This document shows positions 11,310-18,100 of a DNA stretch of 64,000 nucleotides, piece by piece. Within the stretch, counting starts at the first letter, position 1; the number at the start of each line of letters is the position of its first letter. The notes below the pieces were generated by a model. That model was not told the DNA's origin. It made no database searches and saw only the letters and a list, made by a program, of their open reading frames with translations. The DNA comes from JABAAE01 sp905480545 (GTDB taxonomy: Bacteria > Planctomycetota > Planctomycetia > Pirellulales > Pirellulaceae): NCBI GenBank assembly GCA_943788025.1, contig CALSOR010000016.1:240142-304141 (forward strand), given 5' to 3'. The position numbers and the translations under genes were made by a program.

Positions 11310-11580
11310 CGTCTGTTCGTTTCCCCGTCCGAGCATCAAAGTGAACCGAAACCAGCTTGTTCGTTTTCGTATTGCGTTGCTGGATCGAAAATCCAGTGCT
11401 GTCGGTCCACCATCTGCCCGTAAACCTCGGAACACCAAATGCGCCCTTTTCGAAGATGTCTTTCAGTCGCTGCTTCGCCGTTCCATCCGTCCAGGATTGT
11501 GGTTTTTCTTGACAGGGGGCTGCGATTAATTCGAACGAGCAAGCAAATAAAGCAAAGCAGAATAGGATTGTTTCACGCAT

Positions 11581-12014
11581 GTGGGAATCAGATCTGTGTT
11601 AAAAAGTTGGGTTGTGAACAGCGTGTTTGGAATTTGCGACCATTTACAGATCGGCCATATTACGAATTCAATGGACAATCCAACCGATAGGGGGCAGGGG
11701 GGCTTCCGAGTCGATTTCAAGTTGGCCAGGGTCAAAAATCGTCCTGCTTAATATAACGAGAAAAAAGACTCGGGCACTACAACTCAGGCCAAGCCGCCAG
11801 CATTTGTTGCGGTTGTTGTTTACTCGGAAAGCGGTACGCATGTTTTTTCATCGGAAATTTGTGTTGATGCCGATCGTATACAGCAAATGATGCGGGGTGA
11901 AGAAACGCAAGTGTTTCAATGTCGCGGGCAAGTTTCTCTTCTTCCCGCAGCGGTGATGGGATGTTGAGGGTGCAAGAAGTGGGGAATCCATTCTTCGCCG
12001 CGAAAATGGATCAG
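11581..12014. other. Intergenic, nothing recognised
   Basis: About 430 bases between the S9 peptidase start and the end of the sulfur module. Only short frames without motifs are present. It should include the peptidase promoter and the end of the sulfur operon, but I see no clear hairpin plus T-run. Confidence 0.35.
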
Positions 12015-12500
12015 CTAAATAAACATCAGGTGAGTCCCGTCCCCTTTTGCTCGGTCATAGAACCCGCCAACGGTCAGAATTCCATCCAGGTCGTCATACA
12101 GGTCCCCTTTTTCCAAGTGAAACATCTCCATCGCCAATTTGCACGCCCATAGTTTCGCACCGGAGGCAGAGAGTATTTCAAGGAATTCCGGGACCTGAGG
12201 AATGTCCAGTTTTTCCATTTCCTTTTTCATCATGCTGGTTGCTAAGCCCTCCATCCCGGGAAGCCCTCCCAGCATCGTCGGAATATGCATTGCAGGATTT
12301 CCAACTGTCGCGACGTGGAGCCGTTCCATTTTCTTTTTCTGGATCGCCTCCAATCCAAAAAAAGTAAAAAAGATCTCCGCTTCGATTCCTTCCATCCTTG
12401 CTCCGTTGGCAAGAATGAAGCAGGCGTAGACGTTGTCTAGAGTGGCCTTGGATAAAATCAGCAACATCTTTTTGACAGCAGCTTTTTCATTAGTCGACAT
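12015..12500 (-). CDS. DsrE/DsrF-like sulfur-carrier family protein
   Basis: 161 aa counting from the ATG at 12500; an upstream in-frame ATG at 12593 would add 31 residues running into the tandem repeat and is unlikely. The protein resembles the DsrE-like family (YchN/DrsE fold): KKMLLILSKAT at the first strand, FFTFFGLEAI, and a C-terminal KLWACKLAMEMF with a Cys in the position usually used for persulfide transfer. Cytoplasmic or membrane-associated sulfurtransferase/carrier by family. Third gene of a same-strand set with an SQR and a TusE/DsrC gene, which points to handling of sulfane sulfur from sulfide oxidation. Confidence 0.85.
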   Translation of the reverse strand: MSTNEKAAVKKMLLILSKATLDNVYACFILANGARMEGIEAEIFFTFFGLEAIQKKKMERLHVATVGNPAMHIPTMLGGLPGMEGLATSMMKKEMEKLDIPQVPEFLEILSASGAKLWACKLAMEMFHLEKGDLYDDLDGILTVGGFYDRAKGDGTHLMFI

Positions 12501-12574
12501 TTTGGAGTATCCGTTTTGTGGGAACGCAAATCGTAAATTGAGAAACCGTGGTCTGTTCGGACCGGATCGCACTT

Positions 12575-12622
12575 CACCAGCGACGTGCTTCACCAGCGAC
12601 GTGCTTCACCAGCGACGTGCTT
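12575..12622. repeat. Three exact tandem copies of a 16-bp unit
   Basis: The unit CACCAGCGACGTGCTT is repeated at 12575, 12591 and 12607 without a mismatch. The array sits in the gap between the TusE gene and the DsrE gene, so copy number would change the spacing ahead of dsrE translation. It may be a slippage product. Confidence 0.95.
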
Positions 12623-12639
12623 TTCAGACGCCATTCGCA

Positions 12640-12951
12640 TTAAATACAACTGGATGGTTTGGGGATCCCAGCGATCTTACTGGCTTTTTTTAGTGGCCCC
12701 TCGGGGAAGAGTTCATAGAATTGCTTGATCGAAACAGGACCACGCTTGCCAATTCCGCGTATGGAAAGAGGCTCTGAATGATTGAAGGACTCTTGGAGAA
12801 AGGTTAACACTTGCCAGTGGTCGTCAGTCAATTCGATCCCTTCTTCTTTCGCGAGCTCAGTCCCGATTTCTCGGTTCCATTGTGCGAAATCGGTTAAATA
12901 ACCCTCCTCGTTGACATCAAGCGAGGCTCCCGCAATTCCCTTTTTCATCAT
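12640..12951 (-). CDS. TusE/DsrC/DsvC-family sulfur carrier
   Basis: 103 aa small cytoplasmic sulfur relay protein. Start chosen at 12951 because AAAGGAG lies two bases before this ATG; the longer frame from 12987 would overlap the upstream gene. The family hallmarks are present: GYLTDFAQWN, HWQVLTFLQ, and the C-terminal arm KIAGIPKPSSCI with the penultimate cysteine that carries sulfur. The second arm cysteine found 11 residues earlier in true DsrC is a Ser here, so it fits the single-cysteine TusE-like type rather than the trisulfide-forming DsrC. It lies 10 bases after the SQR stop codon, clearly cotranscribed and probably translationally coupled. Confidence 0.92.
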   Translation of the reverse strand: MMKKGIAGASLDVNEEGYLTDFAQWNREIGTELAKEEGIELTDDHWQVLTFLQESFNHSEPLSIRGIGKRGPVSIKQFYELFPEGPLKKASKIAGIPKPSSCI

Positions 12952-12961
12952 GACTCCTTTG

Positions 12962-14218
12962 TTAGTTTTCGTGTTCTTGCATGTCATCGAAATGCTTACC
13001 CGCTAACGACATCTTTGGTGTGACGAAGGGCAGGTGCCGCCCTCTCAATAACATGTTCCAGTAAATCCATCGAAATGCCATTTTGCCGTAATGGTTCATG
13101 CGACTCTCCTTCAAAAGGCGGAGAGGACCGACACCTGGAAACGGAAAGGTACCTTCAACGGGCTCATGCGAATAGTTGAAATCGATCAAAATGGCTTTCC
13201 CGTTTCCCGTTTCTACAAAGCAATTTGCATGGCCATCATATTCTGCCTTGAGCGGTTGCTTGTTGATGAACCGCAATATGTTTTCAGTCAAGATTTCCGA
13301 TTCAAAGTGAGCAACGGATCCGGCTTTTGAGGCTGGCAAATTGGTTGCATCTCCGATGGCAAAAATGTTTTCCTGAGTTTCGGTTTGCAAAGTCCCCCGA
13401 TCTGTTGGTACGAAATTCAAATCATCGCCCATTCCCGAGCGTGCAATCATTTCGTCACCCATGTTCGTGGGCACCGTGACAAGCAAATCAAATTGGACTT
13501 CCTTCCCGCCGTAGTCAATCATCGTGTTGCTGGTATTGTCGATTCTCTCGATCGCAAAATCACTTACAATCTCAATCTTTTTTTCCACCAACAGATGGCT
13601 GAGTATTTCGGTGGCTTTGGGTTTGGTAAACGCGCCACTCAATGGTGTTACGAAGGTGATCTCAACGCGATCACGTATCCCTTTCTGCCGAAAAAAATCT
13701 TCTGCTAGGAAAGCGAATTCAAGTGGGGCGACAGGGCATTTGATCGGCATTTCGCAAATGTGAACTACAAGTCGCCCGCCTTGCCATTTGCGAAGCTTGT
13801 CACGCAATGCTTTAGCACCATCAAATGTATAGAAATCAAAGATGTTGTTTCGCCAGCCGGGACCATCCATCCCTTGGATTTCCTGCGGCGCAATCTTGGT
13901 TCCCGTAGCGATGATCAACAGATCGAAATCGAGCACATTGTTATTGGCTAGAAGGACTTTGTTTTCCTCGGGAAGAATCTTGTCGATTTTTTCTTGAATG
14001 AGATTAACACCCGTCGGAATGAATTTCTCAATGGGCTTTTTGATGTGCTTCGGTTGATAGATATCAAACGGCAAGAATAGATACCCGGGCTGATAATAAT
14101 GGACTTTCTCCTGGTCGACGATTGAAATGTTCCATTGGTCACGTGCGAGTTTTGGACGCAGATGATTCGCCATCATTGTCCCCGCAGTTCCCGCACCCAG
14201 AATCAACAATCGTTTCAT
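12962..14218 (-). CDS. sqr: Sulfide:quinone oxidoreductase-like flavoprotein
   Basis: 418 aa FAD-dependent pyridine-nucleotide-disulphide oxidoreductase-fold enzyme, probably membrane-bound at the quinone pool, oxidising sulfide to sulfane sulfur. Residues 5-13 carry the FAD-binding GAGTAG; ATG at 105 and FAIGDATN at 287-292 are the other FAD contacts. Cys161 (IKCPVAP) and Cys333 (HANCF) match the redox Cys pair of SQRs, with Cys155 as a possible third. The C-terminus has an amphipathic, Arg/Trp-rich stretch as in SQR membrane anchors. AAAGGAATG precedes the ATG. First gene of the SQR-TusE-DsrE operon; a perfect dyad 22 bases upstream may be its operator. An NDH-2-like role is less likely because the cysteines are kept. 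Confidence 0.85.
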   Translation of the reverse strand: MKRLLILGAGTAGTMMANHLRPKLARDQWNISIVDQEKVHYYQPGYLFLPFDIYQPKHIKKPIEKFIPTGVNLIQEKIDKILPEENKVLLANNNVLDFDLLIIATGTKIAPQEIQGMDGPGWRNNIFDFYTFDGAKALRDKLRKWQGGRLVVHICEMPIKCPVAPLEFAFLAEDFFRQKGIRDRVEITFVTPLSGAFTKPKATEILSHLLVEKKIEIVSDFAIERIDNTSNTMIDYGGKEVQFDLLVTVPTNMGDEMIARSGMGDDLNFVPTDRGTLQTETQENIFAIGDATNLPASKAGSVAHFESEILTENILRFINKQPLKAEYDGHANCFVETGNGKAILIDFNYSHEPVEGTFPFPGVGPLRLLKESRMNHYGKMAFRWIYWNMLLRGRHLPFVTPKMSLAGKHFDDMQEHEN

Positions 14219-14240
14219 TCTATCATTCCTTTGCTAGTTC

Positions 14241-14258
14241 AGATCAATTTATTGATCT
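14241..14258. promoter_or_regulatory. 18-bp perfect dyad upstream of the sulfur operon
   Basis: AGATCAAT-TT-ATTGATCT is a perfect inverted repeat with 8-base arms, placed 22 bases upstream of the SQR start codon. Position and symmetry fit an operator for a dimeric regulator such as an ArsR-type sulfide sensor, but the regulator is not in the window and this is inference. Confidence 0.5.
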
Positions 14259-14549
14259 AAGAAGTTAGCAATCGACGTACCAGCCAAATCCCTGCGGAGC
14301 CACGACGTTTTTTCTTTTACCGATTGCTGGATAAACCGGGTCTTTCGCGTGCAAAATGCCCCGTAATTTCATGTGATAGGGCTCGAACGAATAGATATTG
14401 CGCGACATTCCAGCGCATGTGAGCGAAATCGCACGCCGAGAGAGCCATGCCGTTTACCAACCCGTGCGGTTAAAACTAGCCGATGCGCATCGGTAAGAAT
14501 GAGGTAAGAGTGCGTCGCGGTTTGGGCTCAGCACAGATTGGTGGCTGTC
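14259..14549. other. Intergenic upstream of sulfur operon
   Basis: About 290 bases with no gene recognised. It must hold the promoter of the sulfur operon and the end of the sialate esterase transcript. No clear terminator hairpin found. Confidence 0.35.
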
Positions 14550-16445
14550 TTAGTTTACTTTGCTGGCATTTTTTAGAGCATCGGCTTCTGCGAGAATTCG
14601 ATCAAGATCTTGTTTGCGAAGTGTCTCGATCAATTTTCGTTTCTGTTGACCATTAAGTTTGCCGGTAATTTCGCCTTCATGCACGCCGAGCGGAACGTTT
14701 TCCATTGACCAATTGTCACTGCGTTGCGTGGCGAAAGGAATATCGGTCATGCGTTCCGCTTGAAGGTTTCCTAGCGGGCTTCTTGCCCATGCGTATCGAT
14801 AGTGGATCGGAGACTTCACCATCGGGCTGCTCAGTACGAGGACTTTTTTGTTCGTTTGATTTCGCCCCCGATTGTCTTTGCCTGTTACAAGATGTTCCGA
14901 CAGGGCTGGATGGAATTTTCGGTCATCACCCGCGACCGCGAAACCCAAAATCGGCCCTCCGTCATCAATGGCACCAGCGGGTTCATCCAGTCGCAGCTCA
15001 ATGTGATCATCAACAACTTTCATTTCCTGAACAATGGGTGGTTTCCAACGAATGGAACGATCGAGGCCATACTGAGTGGCGAGAGCCCATCTGGCGATAC
15101 GCTCCCCGGCGGGGATTTTGAGTTGCGGGTGATACCAGCGTCTTCTCAGGTCATACGTGCTGGTAAACCCAATGTTTTTGTCGCCAGCGTTATAAAAATC
15201 TAGGAATGTTTGGTACTGGGCTTCGCGGATATAAGGCCCCGGATTGGCCATCATCTCGCAGTAGTTGTCTAGCGATTGGACGGTTCCTTCAGTGCATAGT
15301 GATAGGATGCCGAACGGCATTTCTGGATCATTGAATGCGGTGCGCCAAGCGGTAATCATTTTTGGAAACACATCACGGTACATGATAGTGCCTTCGGTTC
15401 CGTTGAAACAATTATTGTAACCCTGGTGGAATATTGCACCCTTGATTTGAAGACCAGCCAATGGTCCGATCATGCTCGCATAGCAATTTCCCGGGCGATT
15501 TTGATCCATAGAAGGGCCAGGCTTGAGGTCAGTGGGTTCGGTTTCGCCCGCTGGCATTTCCCGACCCTCTTTTGCGAACCTTGCTACCTTTTGGCGAAAG
15601 TTTTTAACTCGAAGTTCAAGATCGGCAGCAGCGTCCCACGCCGATACTTTATCACCCCACTGAGCCAAGAGTGATTTTACGGGGGGCGAGTCAATGTTTC
15701 GAAGAACCGAAGTTGGAGTCCAGGTTTCAACGGTGGTCCCGCCACGCGAAGCATCAATCACGCCGATTGGTACCTTTGATGCCATGTGCACACGGCGAGC
15801 AAAAACGTATCCGATCGCAGAAAGCTCCCGAGCGATTTCGGGTGTGCATTCATCCCAATCCCCTTTACGGTAGTGGCGACCAAACCATCCGCTCCATTCA
15901 TGAAGCCGAGGAAAGCCTGGCTTAAGTTTCGGTCCATTCATCGCAGGAACGGTCAAGATTCGGATGTTTGGGTAATTGGCTGAGACGATTTCGAGTTGTC
16001 CGTTCTCGATTCGGTCGAGTGGAAACTCCATATTGCTTTGTCCGCCAAGTACCCACACGTCGCCGATCAGAATGTTGTCAAGCGTTAGCGAATCGGTGGC
16101 TCCCTTGATGATTAGGGTGTGTGGCGTCGAGCTGGCGGCCGCAGGTGGTAACGTCACTTTCCATGATCGATCACTTGCTGCTTTACGCGTTTGTTTGTTG
16201 TTTCCAAAGGTGACGGTGACTTCTTCGCCGGGCGCAGCCCAGCCCCAAATTGAAATCGGTTTGTCGCGTTGCAAAACCATGTTTGATTGAAAGACGTTAC
16301 TTACGCATAGCCCATCGCTGATGGCCGGAACGTCGATGACATTCTCTTTCGGCATCTTCATTGATCGATCCTGCGCGTCGATATTGCCGTGCAACATCAG
16401 CCCCAGCGATAATGCAGTGCATAATCGAAATTGGAATTCAAACAT
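14550..16445 (-). CDS. Secreted sialate O-acetylesterase
   Basis: 631 aa with an N-terminal signal peptide (hydrophobic to about residue 24, ending NIDAQ). The family start FQSNMVLQRDKPI...WGWA is followed by a beta domain, then the SGNH catalytic core: GQSNMEFPL near residue 135 with the nucleophile Ser and IFHQGYNN near 350. A C-terminal beta domain closes the fold. It removes acetyl groups from sialic acids or other acetylated sugars outside the cytoplasm. The last 50 residues carry a charged helix with KLNGQQKRKLIETLRKQDL, unusual for the family and possibly an added tail. Upstream gap of 195 bp to the DUF1552 gene contains a 15-bp tandem duplication. Confidence 0.9.
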   Translation of the reverse strand: MFEFQFRLCTALSLGLMLHGNIDAQDRSMKMPKENVIDVPAISDGLCVSNVFQSNMVLQRDKPISIWGWAAPGEEVTVTFGNNKQTRKAASDRSWKVTLPPAAASSTPHTLIIKGATDSLTLDNILIGDVWVLGGQSNMEFPLDRIENGQLEIVSANYPNIRILTVPAMNGPKLKPGFPRLHEWSGWFGRHYRKGDWDECTPEIARELSAIGYVFARRVHMASKVPIGVIDASRGGTTVETWTPTSVLRNIDSPPVKSLLAQWGDKVSAWDAAADLELRVKNFRQKVARFAKEGREMPAGETEPTDLKPGPSMDQNRPGNCYASMIGPLAGLQIKGAIFHQGYNNCFNGTEGTIMYRDVFPKMITAWRTAFNDPEMPFGILSLCTEGTVQSLDNYCEMMANPGPYIREAQYQTFLDFYNAGDKNIGFTSTYDLRRRWYHPQLKIPAGERIARWALATQYGLDRSIRWKPPIVQEMKVVDDHIELRLDEPAGAIDDGGPILGFAVAGDDRKFHPALSEHLVTGKDNRGRNQTNKKVLVLSSPMVKSPIHYRYAWARSPLGNLQAERMTDIPFATQRSDNWSMENVPLGVHEGEITGKLNGQQKRKLIETLRKQDLDRILAEADALKNASKVN

Positions 16446-16588
16446 GTCGTGTCCTTTTTAGGCCTTGATTTTCAGGTGCAGTAAATTGCTATTGGTGCAG
16501 CGAAAATCCGGCCGAGATTTACGGCGAAACCGAAGGAGGGAAGGGCTTCCACGCTGGTGGGCAATCGCTCGAGTTTATCAATCGATGG

Positions 16589-16618
16589 CATTCCAGTGGA
16601 ACGCATTCCAGTGGAACG
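16589..16618. repeat. 15-bp tandem duplication, two exact copies
   Basis: CATTCCAGTGGAACG occurs twice back to back in the gap between the DUF1552 gene and the sialate esterase gene. Same kind of short tandem duplication as at 12575, 59710 and 62751. Confidence 0.95.
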
Positions 16619-16640
16619 GATTTCTGCAGGGCGAAAGATT

Positions 16641-18047
16641 CTATGACAGAAACTCTTTCATCGGTCCTTTTTGATCGATGGTCAAGGCAACGTCGAGTGC
16701 CCCAAAATGATCGATTGGATTGCCATAGGCATTCAATATCGTTGTGTACCAGTTTCCAAGCGTCTTGTGTCCCTCTTTGCCGTATCCTGGTAAACGGATG
16801 TAACGACGACCGAGATCAAGTCGTGCGTTATCGCCGGCAAGAATCACAAACGGCCATTCTGTACCGTGGCTATGGTGGGTTTCACCGTTGTCTGGGAAGT
16901 AAAGCAGCACCGTATTGTCAAACATTGTGCCGCCCGCTTCCGGAACGTTTTTCAAGCGTGTCACGATGTCATCGATGACGTTCATGTGTTGACTGCGAAT
17001 TTTTTCACGCACTTGGACGGCGCTGAATTGGGCAACGGACTTGCCGTGTCCCACGTCATGTTGGTTGACGTTTTCCCCTTCGATGTCAGGTAAGCCCGAA
17101 TAGAGCGTACCGAGTTCGTCCAGAGTAAATGTCACGACATTGGTCATTCCAGATATCAGAGAAGAAAGCAGGATTTCGGTGTGCCCCGCCTGACGATCAA
17201 CGGTTGAAATGTTTTCCGCAAGATACTTTTCGTCCAGCTTTGGCATGTTTTGGCGGATCACCTCGCCCATGGCTTCCACGCGACCATTTCGATCTCGAAT
17301 GTCTTGCATGGCGCCAGCATAATTACCAACTTTGGGTTGTTCGACACCACGAAGTTGATTTGCGAGTTTGGCATGATTTTTTGCGACGAATTCCAACATC
17401 TTACGCTCAAGTTCATAGCTGGCCTTGGCGGATTCATCCGTTGCGACGGATTTGAAAAGCTCTTGTATGGCGACCTTTGGAGACCCAAATGCATAGTTAG
17501 GCTGTTGCGGTCCGCGAGCCGAGAACCCCTTCTCAATTCCGTTAATGTTTCCCCTGGAATTGCCACCTCCACCTGGAAAACAGGCGAGTTCGATGTGGCC
17601 GAAGGGGGATGGGAAAAGCTTCGCCAGCTCAAAATCGACCGTTGCCCATTTAATCGAGCTGAGGCGCTCGTTCGCCTTGTAGACACCCAGCGACGAGCAC
17701 CACGTATGATGCCCGGTAGTACACATTTTTCCTGACAATCCCTGCAGAATCGTCAGGTTGTCTTTGTGATCAGACAGTGGGCTCATCCACTTCGGCAATT
17801 CATGCTGGTCAAGATCGACGCTTAAAGCCTCTTTCTTCTTCTCGGCTTCTACAAGTTTTTTATCGAATGTCGGAGGAACCAGCGATTCGGGGAGTAGCCC
17901 GTTTCCTTTATGAAGAAAAATAAATCGCGTTGGAGGCTTATTGTCAGTTGATGAACCAGCCATCGAAGCCGACAAGAGCTGTGGCATTAAAGCGAGTGAA
18001 CTGCCACCCAGTAAACCAGTTTGAAGAAACTTGCGTCGCGAATTCAT
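16641..18047 (-). CDS. DUF1552 family exported protein
   Basis: 468 aa. N-terminus MNSRRKFLQTGLLGG is Tat-like (RRKFL), so the protein is probably exported folded. DUF1552 features: RFIFLHKGNGLLPESL near residue 42, GLSGKMCTTGHHTWCSSLG, a central TFTLDELG, and a C-terminal NDHFGALDVALT-like end. The family is widespread in planctomycetes and verrucomicrobia and almost always follows a DUF1592 gene, as here (53 bases apart, same strand). The fold is alkaline-phosphatase/sulfatase-like in related DUF1501 proteins, but the activity is unknown. Confidence 0.9.
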   Translation of the reverse strand: MNSRRKFLQTGLLGGSSLALMPQLLSASMAGSSTDNKPPTRFIFLHKGNGLLPESLVPPTFDKKLVEAEKKKEALSVDLDQHELPKWMSPLSDHKDNLTILQGLSGKMCTTGHHTWCSSLGVYKANERLSSIKWATVDFELAKLFPSPFGHIELACFPGGGGNSRGNINGIEKGFSARGPQQPNYAFGSPKVAIQELFKSVATDESAKASYELERKMLEFVAKNHAKLANQLRGVEQPKVGNYAGAMQDIRDRNGRVEAMGEVIRQNMPKLDEKYLAENISTVDRQAGHTEILLSSLISGMTNVVTFTLDELGTLYSGLPDIEGENVNQHDVGHGKSVAQFSAVQVREKIRSQHMNVIDDIVTRLKNVPEAGGTMFDNTVLLYFPDNGETHHSHGTEWPFVILAGDNARLDLGRRYIRLPGYGKEGHKTLGNWYTTILNAYGNPIDHFGALDVALTIDQKGPMKEFLS

Positions 18048-18100
18048 GTTCTATTCTTTCGTTCGGTTGCCCGATTTTCGTTGTTCGGTTAAGGCTGATT

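Larger units (their letters stand above)
9522..11580 (-). pseudogene. S9 (DPP IV-like) serine peptidase, split by a G11 tract
   Basis: Two overlapping frames form one S9 peptidase. The first (start 11580, signal peptide ending LIAAPC) carries the N-terminus and reads into an 11-base G run at 11299..11309. The second frame continues with the WD40-like propeller (SPDGKQ, SPNLKWAF) and the alpha/beta hydrolase domain with the nucleophile motif GWSGGG and a C-terminal NRNHG containing the His. One base fewer in the run restores a single protein of about 685 aa. The usual acid segment GTxDDNxH reads GSGETNTH, so the expected catalytic Asp position is occupied by Thr and activity is doubtful even if the frame is restored. 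Sequencing error in the homopolymer is a real alternative to decay or phase variation. Confidence 0.85.
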
